Below, piece after piece: positions 17,197-25,564 of a stretch of 64,000 nucleotides of DNA (position 1 is the first letter of the stretch; each line of letters begins with the position of its first letter). Origin of the DNA: [Flexibacter] sp. ATCC 35103 (GTDB lineage Bacteria > Bacteroidota > Bacteroidia > Flavobacteriales > Flavobacteriaceae). The position numbers and the translations under genes were made by a program. The notes below the pieces were generated by a model that had not been told where the DNA came from, did not search any database, and saw only the letters and a program-made list of their open reading frames with translations. The stretch covers positions 797,425 to 861,424 of the forward strand of contig NZ_MTQF01000003.1 in assembly GCF_001975985.1 (NCBI RefSeq), given 5' to 3'.

Positions 17197-19974
17197 TTAG
17201 AACGTGTAGTTTAAAGTAAGTCTAATATCAGAACCTGCTTTGTAAGTAGTTACCGGAATATCGCCCACAGAACTTTTTCCTGGAACTTCACCTTGCTCTA
17301 ATACGCGTTTGAATGTAGGGTTTAGAATATTGTTATAGATTAAACCTAACTTTATGTTTTTAGTTAGGCTTGAGTTTACGATAAAATCTAATTTGTTTAC
17401 AGCTTTGTCAACCATATTACCAACTCTTGATGTCCCTATTACCGCTAATTTATCTGAAAAATAAGAATAAGAAACTGTTGCTGATATGTCTTTGTATTCT
17501 GCTAATTCTTTTAAAAATGATAAGTTAGCATTGGCTAAAAACGTAGAAGCTCCTGTTAATTTACTATCGCTAAAAGTAAAGTTAGCTCCAAAATCATTCT
17601 CAGAATTTACTTTATCATTACTTAAATCCTGATTACTATATAAGTAAGATCCGTTCAAGTCATATGAAAGTTTTGTTTTTAAATCCTTACTATTTTCAAG
17701 TACAAAAATGTCTTTTCTAATTTCTAATTCAACTCCCGCTACTGTTGCTTTATCACCTGTATTAGCATACGTAATATCATTTGAGGAAGAATTTAGAAAC
17801 ATTTCGTTAATTGGATTCTGGATAATTTTACCAAATGCAGTTACAGAAAATAATTCTCCAGGATTTGGGAAATATTCCCATCCTAAATCAGCGTTGTAAT
17901 TTGTAGAAGCATATAAGTTTGCATTTCCTACATAAGCCTGTGCTACATCTTCATACATAATCTCTACTTGTTCTTTAAACTGAGGTAAAGTATACGTTTT
18001 ACTAAATGAGAACTTTAAATTCTGTTTGTCATTTAAGGTGTATTTAGAGATCAAACTTGGTAAAATGTTGAATTTTGAACTATCTGAAGAATCACCATCT
18101 GGCTTAATAGTAGAATAAAAAGAAACATTTTGTACTGTTTGTTCTAATCTCGCTCCTAAAATAACGCTTAATTTATCAGTCAATGCATATTGTATATTGG
18201 CAAATCCAGCATTGATGTCTAGGTTACCATCGTATGATTGTTTGATTTTATTTGAGTAAGAAGATCCAAAATGTGCTTCGTCTAAATAATTGTCAACATG
18301 GTGAATATCTTCTTTTGGAAAAGACAATATATTTCTGTTTGGAAAGAAAGAGAATTGTTGTGTAGTGTAATCTACATTTTTTAATTTTCCTGAATATCCA
18401 AAAGTTACTTTTCCTTTGTATGCATCATCTTCACTTTTCTTGTTGAAATTATAAGAAAGAGCAATATTTGCAGAAAATTCTTTTTCTTTTAAGTCTTGAA
18501 AAAATCTGTGGTTGTTGATGTTAGAGTTCGTAAAGAAAGTATAATTTACTCCATCTAAAGCATGAACAAAAGTATTTTGCATACGATCCGGAATTGTATT
18601 ATTTGAAATACTATATCCAACCGCCCAGTTTAAATTCCATTGGTCATTAAATTTGTTTTTCCCGACTAATTGGTTAACAAATAACTGTGTTCTTTCGAAA
18701 GTTCCACGTTTAATAAAACCTTGTATTTGTTGTTGTGCATCACCACCACCATCAAAGTTTACGTTTGTTCCTTCGTACTCGCTATAATCTTGTTCACTTG
18801 AATTTAAAAATAATGAGGTAAAAAAGATAGAGTGTTTGTTGTTGATTTTGTAATCGGCCGTACCCATAACAGTTGATGTAGTGTTATGTTTGTATGCAGT
18901 TCTAACATAATCACTTTGTATATCACCATCAGAAGTTAAACTACCTCTGCTGTAACCCTGAGTAAATCTATTTTTTGCACTAAAAGAAGCTGTAACAAAC
19001 GTACTTAATGAACTTTCGTCAGTTAAGTTAAATTTTCTACCTCCTGATAATGTATAGAAAGCATTCATTACATTTTTGCTCTCTTTTCTGTCCCAGCTTG
19101 TTGCATAGCTGTATGGTTGTAATGGAGAATTAGGCACACCTACTGATTTAAAGCCAGTATAAGAAGGTCCGTCTTGTAAATAAAAATGATCCTGTCCTAA
19201 AACATTTGTATTAGCTCCAGTACCAATTGAGAAAGTAAGGAAAGGATTGCCGGTAAATTTTTTTGCACTAATATCAATGTTTGCTCCACCAAAATCAGCA
19301 TAGTTTTGGGATTCAAATGTTTTACTTACACCAATATTATCTACAATATTAGTAGAAAAAATATCTAAAAGAATATTCTTGTTTGCAGGATTATTTGATG
19401 GCAATGGTAATCCGTTTAAAGTAGTAATATTGTAACGATCTCCTAAACCTCTCACGAAAACATTCCCTGAATCTTCTTGTTTAGAAACTCCACTTACTTT
19501 AGTAACTGCATTAGCTACATCATTTACACCTTTTCTTGATATTTCTTCGGCACCAATAGCGGCTTTAAAAGAAACTGCATTTTTTTGATCTAGTAATAAA
19601 GCAGATTCTTTTTGTTTATTTACTGCTGAAGATTTTACAACAACATCCTTAAGAGTATATCCTCCTGATGAAAGCACCTGATTAACTGTAACAGTTTCAT
19701 TTGCTTTAACAGTTACTGGTTGTTCTACAGACTCATATCCAACGAAACTAAAAATAATAATATAATTTCCCGGATTTACATTCAACGAATATTTTCCGTC
19801 GATGTCAGTGTTTGCGCTAATATTTGTACCTTTAAGTAGTACATTAGCAAAAGGTAAAACTTCATTGTTCGTTTCTTTGTCGGTTAAAACGCCAGAAATT
19901 GTACCTTTGTTCTGGGCGATAGAAATCGTACAGATAAATAATGCAATAAATAGAAATTTTAAATTGAATTTCAT
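17197..19974 (-). CDS. TonB-dependent receptor with carboxypeptidase-like N-domain, predicted Pho-regulated
   Basis: A 925-residue outer-membrane transporter energised by TonB. A signal peptide (ending SIAQ, about 20) is followed by a CarboxypepD_reg-like domain (about 25-107: GTISGVLTDKETNNEVLPFA, GKYSLNVNPGNYIIIFSFVG). The plug domain follows (about 120-260: ISRKGVNDVANAVTKVSGVS, NVFVRGLGDRYNITTLNGLP) and then a long 22-strand-type barrel ending in the aromatic residue of LTLNYTF. No SusD gene is adjacent. Instead a beta-helix lipoprotein lies downstream and a phosphate-type two-component system and porin upstream. The promoter array supports phosphate control. Substrate is an inference. 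Confidence 0.9.
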   Translation of the reverse strand: MKFNLKFLFIALFICTISIAQNKGTISGVLTDKETNNEVLPFANVLLKGTNISANTDIDGKYSLNVNPGNYIIIFSFVGYESVEQPVTVKANETVTVNQVLSSGGYTLKDVVVKSSAVNKQKESALLLDQKNAVSFKAAIGAEEISRKGVNDVANAVTKVSGVSKQEDSGNVFVRGLGDRYNITTLNGLPLPSNNPANKNILLDIFSTNIVDNIGVSKTFESQNYADFGGANIDISAKKFTGNPFLTFSIGTGANTNVLGQDHFYLQDGPSYTGFKSVGVPNSPLQPYSYATSWDRKESKNVMNAFYTLSGGRKFNLTDESSLSTFVTASFSAKNRFTQGYSRGSLTSDGDIQSDYVRTAYKHNTTSTVMGTADYKINNKHSIFFTSLFLNSSEQDYSEYEGTNVNFDGGGDAQQQIQGFIKRGTFERTQLFVNQLVGKNKFNDQWNLNWAVGYSISNNTIPDRMQNTFVHALDGVNYTFFTNSNINNHRFFQDLKEKEFSANIALSYNFNKKSEDDAYKGKVTFGYSGKLKNVDYTTQQFSFFPNRNILSFPKEDIHHVDNYLDEAHFGSSYSNKIKQSYDGNLDINAGFANIQYALTDKLSVILGARLEQTVQNVSFYSTIKPDGDSSDSSKFNILPSLISKYTLNDKQNLKFSFSKTYTLPQFKEQVEIMYEDVAQAYVGNANLYASTNYNADLGWEYFPNPGELFSVTAFGKIIQNPINEMFLNSSSNDITYANTGDKATVAGVELEIRKDIFVLENSKDLKTKLSYDLNGSYLYSNQDLSNDKVNSENDFGANFTFSDSKLTGASTFLANANLSFLKELAEYKDISATVSYSYFSDKLAVIGTSRVGNMVDKAVNKLDFIVNSSLTKNIKLGLIYNNILNPTFKRVLEQGEVPGKSSVGDIPVTTYKAGSDIRLTLNYTF

Positions 19975-20003
19975 TTCAGTGTTGTGTTTAATTTATTTTT
20001 GTG

Positions 20004-20080
20004 CAAAGAAAGAAACGCTGTGTAAAGTTCATGTTAGGCACTTGTTATGTTTTTGTGTCTTGTAGATTATCAAATTGTTA
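20004..20080 (-). promoter_or_regulatory. Candidate six-repeat Pho box array and -7 element of the TonB receptor gene
   Basis: Reading the - strand: TAACAA, TAATCT, ACACAA, TAACAA, TAACAT and TTACAC start at 20080, 20069, 20058, 20047, 20036 and 20025, a strict 11-bp period. Eight bases separate TTACAC from the -7 element TTTCTTTG (20011-20004). Five of the six hexamers fit T(A/T)A(C/T)xx. This is the longest of the three arrays. Confidence 0.68.
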
Positions 20081-20207
20081 CCAGATTAAATTACCGTTAA
20101 CCACAATTTTTAACGGTTATTTTGTTAGTATATTTACGCTGTGAAATAAAAAACATCGAATATTTAATGAAGAAAATTTGATGTAAAAATCTCAATTTTT
20201 GCTATTT

Positions 20208-20891
20208 ATGAAAAAAACACAAACCAAGATTTTATTAGTTGACGATGAACCAGATATCTTAGAAATCGTTGGCTATAACCTTGCTCAGGAAGGCTACCAG
20301 ATTGTTACTGCTTCAAACGGAAAAGAAGCGATAGCAAAGGCTCAGAAAGAATTGCCGGACTTAATTATTATGGATGTAATGATGGCTGAAATGGATGGAA
20401 TGGAAGCTTGTGAACACATCAGAAAAATTCCTGAATTAAATAATGTTATCATAACATTTCTTACAGCGAGAAGCGAAGATTACTCACAAGTTGCTGGTTT
20501 TGATGCAGGTGCAGATGATTATATCACTAAACCAATTAAACCAAAATTATTGGTGAGCAAAGTAAAGGCTTTGTTAAGAAGGTTAAAAGAACAAGAAGTT
20601 GTTAGTGATACCCTGAATGTAGGAGGAATCGAGATTAACAGAGAAGAATACAAAATTATTAAAGGCAATGTTGAAATTGCTTTGCCAAGAAAAGAATTCG
20701 AATTGTTTTATTTACTGGCTTCAAAACCCGGAAAAGTTTTTAAAAGAGACGAAATCCTCGATAAAGTTTGGGGAAATGAAGTTGTAGTAGGAGGAAGAAC
20801 AATCGATGTTCACATCAGAAAGTTACGCGAAAAAATAGGAGAAGACCTTTTTAAAACTATCAAAGGAGTTGGGTATAAATTTGAAGTTTAG
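20208..20891 (+). CDS. phoB: PhoB-like OmpR-family response regulator
   Basis: A 227-residue response regulator started at MKKTQTKILL. The receiver domain has acidic residues Asp12-Asp13, phosphoacceptor Asp56 (LIIMDVMMAEMDGM) and Lys in DYITKPIKP. The C-terminal winged helix (about 140-225: LPRKEFELFYLLASKPGKVF, RTIDVHIRKLREKIGEDLF) is the OmpR/PhoB type, which binds 11-bp direct repeats. Such repeats occur in front of three flanking genes. A PhoR-type kinase gene follows but is separated by 222 bases holding a terminator-like hairpin. PhoB rather than another OmpR-type regulator is inferred from the porin, the kinase and the repeats. Confidence 0.85.
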   Translation: MKKTQTKILLVDDEPDILEIVGYNLAQEGYQIVTASNGKEAIAKAQKELPDLIIMDVMMAEMDGMEACEHIRKIPELNNVIITFLTARSEDYSQVAGFDAGADDYITKPIKPKLLVSKVKALLRRLKEQEVVSDTLNVGGIEINREEYKIIKGNVEIALPRKEFELFYLLASKPGKVFKRDEILDKVWGNEVVVGGRTIDVHIRKLREKIGEDLFKTIKGVGYKFEV

Positions 20892-20910
20892 ACAATCAAT
20901 AAAAATTTGA

Positions 20911-21079
20911 ACCATATAAGTGATATAAGTTCATTTAAATTATAGTACAACATACTTTTCGAATCAAAGTTTATCTTTGTCAAAGTTTTGAACTTTGACA
21001 AAGATTTCTTTTTTTAAGTTCTTAATGTAATTCATACAATTGCGTTTTATTTTAAATGAACTTATATTACTTATATGGT
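20911..21079. repeat. Terminal-inverted-repeat element, copy A, between phoB and phoR
   Basis: Arms 20911-20939 and 21051-21079 (29 bases, starting ACCATATAAGTGATATAAG) are inverted copies with one clear mismatch. They enclose about 110 bases with an AT-rich hairpin. The same arms recur at 41089-41238 and 54859-55129. The interiors are unrelated between copies. Confidence 0.75.
20973..21005 (+). terminator. Terminator-like hairpin between phoB and phoR
   Basis: ATCTTTGTCAAAGTT, loop TTG, AACTTTGACAAAGAT: a perfect 15-bp stem followed by TTCTTTTTTT. It should reduce read-through from phoB into phoR, so the kinase may need its own promoter or be made in lower amount. Confidence 0.7.
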
Positions 21080-21113
21080 AGAAAAAATAATCTCTTAATG
21101 GTTCAATAATTCG

Positions 21114-22199
21114 ATGAAAATTAATTTTAAAAAAACATACAAATTTGCTGTAAAGTCTGCATTATATATTAGTCTTTTTGGGACAGGATTTGTCTTGATA
21201 TTGATGAATTTGTTCTATAAAAATGAACTAAAACATCAAGTTGCATTTGGAATAATTTTTATTATTTCAATCTATATATTCTCATTTCTGGTTTTACAAT
21301 ATCGTGTAGAACGTTTTATTTACAGAAGGGTTAAAAAAATCTATGATGAGGTTTCCTTATTAGAATCTACAACGCTTATCAATCAGCCTATTACTACCGA
21401 TATGGAAACTCTTTCACGCGAAGTAAAAAAGTTTGCTACAGATAAAAAGCTGGAAATCGAAATGCTGGAAATCAGGGAGCAATATCGTAGAGAATTTTTG
21501 GGTAACGTTTCACATGAACTTAAAACGCCTTTGTTTACTGTTCAGGGTTATGTTTCTACTTTGCTTGATGGCGCAATGGATGATAAAACCATTCGAAAAA
21601 AATATCTGAAACGTGCTGAAAAAGGAGTAGAAAGATTAATTTATATCGTCGAGGATCTTGATATGATTACCAAATTAGAATCTGGTGATCTGGATTTAAT
21701 GATTACCGATTTTGACATTGTTGAATTGATTCAGAATGTTTTTGATCTACTGGAAATGAAAGCCGACAAAAAGAAAATTAAACTGGCTTTTGAAAGCAAA
21801 AATGTACAGTCGGTTATTGTGCGTGGCGATCAGGACAGAATTCAGCAAGTTCTCGAAAACCTGATTGTAAACTCTATTAAATATGGTAAAGACGGCGGTT
21901 TAACCGAAGTTGGTGTTGTGAACCTGACCAAGAAAAAAGTCTTAATCAGAATTAGCGATAACGGAGAAGGAGTTGAAAAACAAAATATCCCAAGACTTTT
22001 TGAACGTTTTTACAGAGTTGATAAAAGCGGAACCCGATCAGAAGGTGGTTCAGGTCTTGGATTGGCCATTGTAAAACATATTATCGAAGCGCATAAAGAA
22101 AAAGTATATGTAGAAAGTGAATTCGGTATTGGTTCTGAATTCTCATTTACACTTGAAAAAGCATTAAAAGCACAAAAACCTGAGGTTAAAAAATTGTAA
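21114..22199 (+). CDS. phoR: PhoR-like sensor histidine kinase
   Basis: A 361-residue membrane kinase and likely partner of the PhoB-like regulator. Two membrane segments lie at about residues 15-33 and 43-62, with almost no periplasmic loop between them, so sensing is probably not by a periplasmic domain. The HisKA domain has phosphoacceptor His134 (FLGNVSHELKTPLFTVQGYV). ATPase motifs are the N-box NLIVNSIKYGKDGG, DNGEGVEKQNIPRLFERFYR and SGLGLAIVKHIIEAH. No PAS domain is visible. In E. coli PhoR also acts through PstSCAB-PhoU; none of those genes is in this window. Confidence 0.87.
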   Translation: MKINFKKTYKFAVKSALYISLFGTGFVLILMNLFYKNELKHQVAFGIIFIISIYIFSFLVLQYRVERFIYRRVKKIYDEVSLLESTTLINQPITTDMETLSREVKKFATDKKLEIEMLEIREQYRREFLGNVSHELKTPLFTVQGYVSTLLDGAMDDKTIRKKYLKRAEKGVERLIYIVEDLDMITKLESGDLDLMITDFDIVELIQNVFDLLEMKADKKKIKLAFESKNVQSVIVRGDQDRIQQVLENLIVNSIKYGKDGGLTEVGVVNLTKKKVLIRISDNGEGVEKQNIPRLFERFYRVDKSGTRSEGGSGLGLAIVKHIIEAHKEKVYVESEFGIGSEFSFTLEKALKAQKPEVKKL

Positions 22200-22266
22200 G
22201 CAGATTTTAATAAATTGCCGTAAAAGATGGCTTTTTAACAATAAATCAAGATACAGCAAAACCTCA

Positions 22267-22332
22267 TAACATTAAATTTTTATTATAGTAACATCTTGTT
22301 AATGATTTCTTAACATAGGTGAGTCATCTTTG
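22267..22332 (+). promoter_or_regulatory. Candidate Pho box array and -7 element of the porin gene
   Basis: TAACAT, TAATGA and TAACAT start at 22289, 22300 and 22311 (11-bp period). A further TAACAT at 22267 is in phase two turns upstream. Eight bases separate the last hexamer from the -7 element CATCTTTG (22325-22332). The spacing is identical to that of the receptor and lipoprotein promoters, in the opposite orientation. Confidence 0.7.
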
Positions 22333-22362
22333 TACCCTGAAATTAAGGGAACTAAAGAAATA

Positions 22363-23658
22363 ATGATAAAAAGAAAAATAGCTGTCATATTATTACTGAT
22401 AAGTTTTACAGCAAATGCGCAGGATTTGAATAAACAGGATGTAAAAAACGAAGTAATGCGTATTTTAGATTCTATCAATAAAGCAAAACTTCCAGATACT
22501 AAATCTGGCGGAGGAGTTGAAGAACACTGGTATGACAAAATATCTTTAAGAGGTTATGCACAAATACGCTACAACGGTCTTTTCTCTACAAATGATAAAG
22601 TTTCCTGTGAACAATGTGATAAATCCTGGGGAACAACTTCAACAGCACCGGATGCACAAGCAAATAACGGACTATTTATTCGTCGTGCACGTTTAGTGTT
22701 TTCAGGTCAGGTTCACCCAAATGTCTTTTTCTATTTTCAGCCTGATTTCGCCAGTTCGCCAAGTACCGGAATTCAGAATTTTGTTCAGATTCGTGATTTA
22801 TACTTTGATCTTTCTTTTGATAAGAAAAGAGAATACCGCGTTCGTGTGGGGCAAAGTAAAATTCCGTATGGTTTCGAAAACATGCAATCCAGTTCGCAGC
22901 GTTTAGCTTTAGACCGTAATGATGCAATGAATAGCGCGATCTTAAATGAGCGTGATTTAGGTATATTCTTTTATTGGGCACCAGCCGAAATTAGAGAGCG
23001 TTTTGCTATGCTGGTAAAAGACGGTTACAAAGGTTCAGGTGATTATGGAGTTTTTGCCTTTGGAGTTTACAACGGTCAAATTGCCAATAAACTTGACGGA
23101 AACCGTGATTTGAATGTGGTAGCAAGATTAACCTATCCGTTTGTTATTGGCAGTCAGATTATCGAACCCGGAATTCAGGCTTATACCGGAAAATGGGCTT
23201 TTACCGGCGAAATTTCACCAGGAGTAAAAGTAGACGATCCTCAATATGTAAAAGATCAAAGAGTAGGGGCAACTTTTGTATTGTATCCCAGGCCTTTCGG
23301 GATTCAGACCGAGTATAACATTGGTACAGGACCACGATATAATACAGTAACAAATACAGTTGATGAAACAGACTTAAACGGAGGTTATGTTTTGCTGAAC
23401 TATAAATTAGACATTAAAAAGCATCGCATCTATCCTTTTGCTAAATTTCAATATTATGATGGAGGAAAAAAATATGAAAAAGATGCCAGAAGTTATGTCG
23501 TAAGAGATTATGAATTTGGCATCGAGTGGCAACCGCTGAAAGCTTTTGAGCTTACAGCGGAATATGTTATTGCTGACCGTACTTTTGAAGACAGCGTACT
23601 TCCCATAAACCGCCAGCAAGGTAATTTATTACGATTACAAGCGCAGTTTAATTTCTAA
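22363..23658 (+). CDS. OprP/OprO-like phosphate-selective porin
   Basis: A 431-residue outer-membrane porin. The start is placed at MIKRKIAVILLLISFTANAQ, giving a signal peptide with cleavage after NAQ. The body has the OprP/OprO pattern: ISLRGYAQIRYNGLF, GLFIRRARLVFSGQVHPNVF, FQPDFASS, RVRVGQSKIPYGFENMQSSS, LDRNDAMNSAILNERDLGIF, and a final strand RLQAQFNF ending in Phe. Length and motifs fit the family. It follows phoR and has a PhoB-type array, so it is probably induced by phosphate starvation. Homologues in Bacteroidota are not all shown to be phosphate specific. Confidence 0.88.
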   Translation: MIKRKIAVILLLISFTANAQDLNKQDVKNEVMRILDSINKAKLPDTKSGGGVEEHWYDKISLRGYAQIRYNGLFSTNDKVSCEQCDKSWGTTSTAPDAQANNGLFIRRARLVFSGQVHPNVFFYFQPDFASSPSTGIQNFVQIRDLYFDLSFDKKREYRVRVGQSKIPYGFENMQSSSQRLALDRNDAMNSAILNERDLGIFFYWAPAEIRERFAMLVKDGYKGSGDYGVFAFGVYNGQIANKLDGNRDLNVVARLTYPFVIGSQIIEPGIQAYTGKWAFTGEISPGVKVDDPQYVKDQRVGATFVLYPRPFGIQTEYNIGTGPRYNTVTNTVDETDLNGGYVLLNYKLDIKKHRIYPFAKFQYYDGGKKYEKDARSYVVRDYEFGIEWQPLKAFELTAEYVIADRTFEDSVLPINRQQGNLLRLQAQFNF

Positions 23659-23661
23659 AGA

Positions 23662-24732
23662 TTAATCTTCGAAAACACTAAATAACGAATCCCAGTCGAT
23701 ATCTTCGTTGAACTGAGTTAAACCTTTAAACGACTTTACTTTTGAAAGATCTTCGATAGTAAAGTCGTCTTGCATTGCAAACGGTACCAGATTTTCCTGT
23801 TGCAGTTTTACTGCCAGATATTCTTGCTCATATTGTCCCGGAGTAGGGATAAAAAAGGCTTTTTTGCCTAGTTTTGCCAGATCCATTACCGTTGTATACC
23901 CGGAACGGCATAAAACAAAATCACTTTCATTAAAAGTTTGTTCCAGTTGTTTTGAGTTCATGAAATTATAATACGTCACATTTCCGGCTTGCCATTTAGT
24001 TTGTGCTTTCTCTACAATACCTTGTACAAAAACAACTTTACCTTTATAATCAGCAACCTCTTTTTGTAATTTTTCATCTAAAAATGTACGTTGAGGTTCC
24101 GGTCCGGATAAAATGATCATCAAATCGTATAATTTTGGAGTTTCCTTTTTACGCATTCTGCTTAAAGGACCAATATATTTAAGATTAAGATCAGTTGTTT
24201 TAAGATGACCCAGTTCTCCTGTTAAATTTATTTCATCATTAGTATCAGGAACCCAGCATTGAGTATATTTTTTTATAACATGTTGATGGCATTTACTGGT
24301 AAACCAAGTCGTGTTTCCAGTCATTACATTCAATTGATGCGTCATAAAAACAGAGGGAATTTTTTTACTGAACACACCTAATCGATTATCAGAAATGATT
24401 CCATCGATTCCGTGTTTTTTGATCCAGCTTTTTACCATTTTTTTCTCATCCAGAATAGCGACAATCATTTTAGGTAAATTCTTAATCAGTTTCCATTTAA
24501 AGTTTTTACCATTCTTAGCATATTCGATATGATAAGAAGGAAGTTCAAGAGTTTGAATATATGGAAATTCTTTTCGTAATAACGCCAATGCAACACCATC
24601 TGAGGCTATTATTGGGATAAAATTATTTTCCTGAAGCGCTTTTATAATTGGGATACATCTTGTGGCGTGGCCTAATCCCCAGTTTAATGGAGCAACTAAA
24701 ATTGTTTTGTTCGCAGAATAGTCAATGCTCAT
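23662..24732 (-). CDS. MurG/GT28-like glycosyltransferase
   Basis: A 356-residue GT-B fold glycosyltransferase. The N-terminal loop LVAPLNWGLGHATRCIPIIK and the C-terminal nucleotide-sugar segment VLCRSGYTTVMDLAKLGKKAFFIP, ending with PGQYEQEYLAVKLQQENLV, follow the MurG/MGDG-synthase-like arrangement. The family often uses UDP-sugars, but acceptor and product are unknown here. It is convergent with the porin gene, with three bases between the stop codons, and lies alone in its orientation. Confidence 0.8.
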   Translation of the reverse strand: MSIDYSANKTILVAPLNWGLGHATRCIPIIKALQENNFIPIIASDGVALALLRKEFPYIQTLELPSYHIEYAKNGKNFKWKLIKNLPKMIVAILDEKKMVKSWIKKHGIDGIISDNRLGVFSKKIPSVFMTHQLNVMTGNTTWFTSKCHQHVIKKYTQCWVPDTNDEINLTGELGHLKTTDLNLKYIGPLSRMRKKETPKLYDLMIILSGPEPQRTFLDEKLQKEVADYKGKVVFVQGIVEKAQTKWQAGNVTYYNFMNSKQLEQTFNESDFVLCRSGYTTVMDLAKLGKKAFFIPTPGQYEQEYLAVKLQQENLVPFAMQDDFTIEDLSKVKSFKGLTQFNEDIDWDSLFSVFED

Positions 24733-24873
24733 AATTTAACGCTTTTTAAAAACGAAGATAGAGAAATATGTTTTTTATGTTATTTCGCACATATTACTAA
24801 ATTATTAACTCTGATTTAAGCTTCTAAGTTTTTAAGGTACTAAGATGCTAAGTTTTTTGCTTTTTAAATAAAA

Positions 24874-24896
24874 AAGCCGAACATTATGTTCGGCTT
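24874..24896. terminator. Intrinsic terminator with flanking CTTAGTATCTTAG-type repeats
   Basis: AAGCCGAACAT, loop T, ATGTTCGGCTT: an 11-bp stem. It is bracketed by inverted copies of a short unit built on AAGGTACTAAGATGCTAAG (about 24835-24853) and CTTAGTATCTTAG (about 24923-24935). The same unit recurs near 48395-48430. Confidence 0.75.
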
Positions 24897-24967
24897 CAAA
24901 GTTTTTATCTTCTAATAACCATCTTAGTATCTTAGAGCCTTAATATCTTAGGATCTCAGCACCTTAA

Positions 24968-25501
24968 CTAATCCTGAATATACGTTTTATTTCCATTTTT
25001 GTTAATGTAGTATTTACCACCTTTTGGACCCGTATATACTTTTTTCCCGTTATATTCACCGGTAACTTTATCAGCTACTTTTGGAGCTTTCTCCGTAGTT
25101 TCTTTTAATGTTTTAGTAGTTGTTTTTTTAGCTGCAGCATCTTTTTTAGCTGTTGCGTCTGCTTTCTTTGCGTCAGCTTTTGCACCATCTGCTGCAGTAG
25201 TTGCTTTTTTAGAGGCTTTTGCAGCATCACTTTTAGCTTTTGCAGCATCTTTGTCAGCTGCTTTTTTAGTTGCTGAAGCACTTTCTTTTTTTGCTGCTGC
25301 AGATGCATCAGTAGCTTCTTTCGCTGCTTTTTTGGATTTTGAAGCTTCTTTTTTCGCATCAGATGCAGCTTTGTCAGCAGTTGCTTTTTTCTTTTTGGCA
25401 GCAGTTTCGGTTTTGCTTTTTGCCTCTTTTGCAGTTGTTTCCTGAGCATAGAAACTAGAAGAAAAAACAACCATAAAACAAAGTAATAATAATTTTTTCA
25501 T
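24968..25501 (-). CDS. Secreted Lys/Ala-rich protein with C-terminal PBCV-type basic adaptor domain
   Basis: 177 residues. A signal peptide (MKKLLLLCFMVVFSSSFYAQ) is followed by about 120 residues made almost entirely of Lys, Ala, Ser, Asp and Thr in histone H1-like order. A short C-terminal module then reads EYNGKKVYTGPKGGKYYINK, with NGNKTYIQD at the end. This last part matches the PBCV-specific basic adaptor domain first noted in chlorovirus proteins. The combination suggests an exported, strongly basic protein that might bind nucleic acid, polysaccharide or the envelope. Function is not known. It is a single gene between repeats and a large outer-membrane protein gene. Confidence 0.75.
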   Translation of the reverse strand: MKKLLLLCFMVVFSSSFYAQETTAKEAKSKTETAAKKKKATADKAASDAKKEASKSKKAAKEATDASAAAKKESASATKKAADKDAAKAKSDAAKASKKATTAADGAKADAKKADATAKKDAAAKKTTTKTLKETTEKAPKVADKVTGEYNGKKVYTGPKGGKYYINKNGNKTYIQD

Positions 25502-25564
25502 AGGGTTACGAGTTTAAATTTCAATTAAAATTAATCAATTTATTAATATGTTTTTCGTAAACTG

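Noticed and set aside
20093..20117. ACCGTTAA / TTAACGGT inverted repeat upstream of phoB as an autoregulatory Pho box
   Set aside because: It is an 8-bp inverted repeat, not a direct repeat, and the TAAC copies are 13 bp apart, out of phase with the 11-bp arrays. It may be another regulator's site but I cannot support it as a Pho box.
25105..25470. Lys/Leu-rich 121-residue frame inside the basic secreted protein gene
   Set aside because: It is a frame shadow of the Lys/Ala codon repeats of the real gene, which has a signal peptide and a recognisable C-terminal domain.
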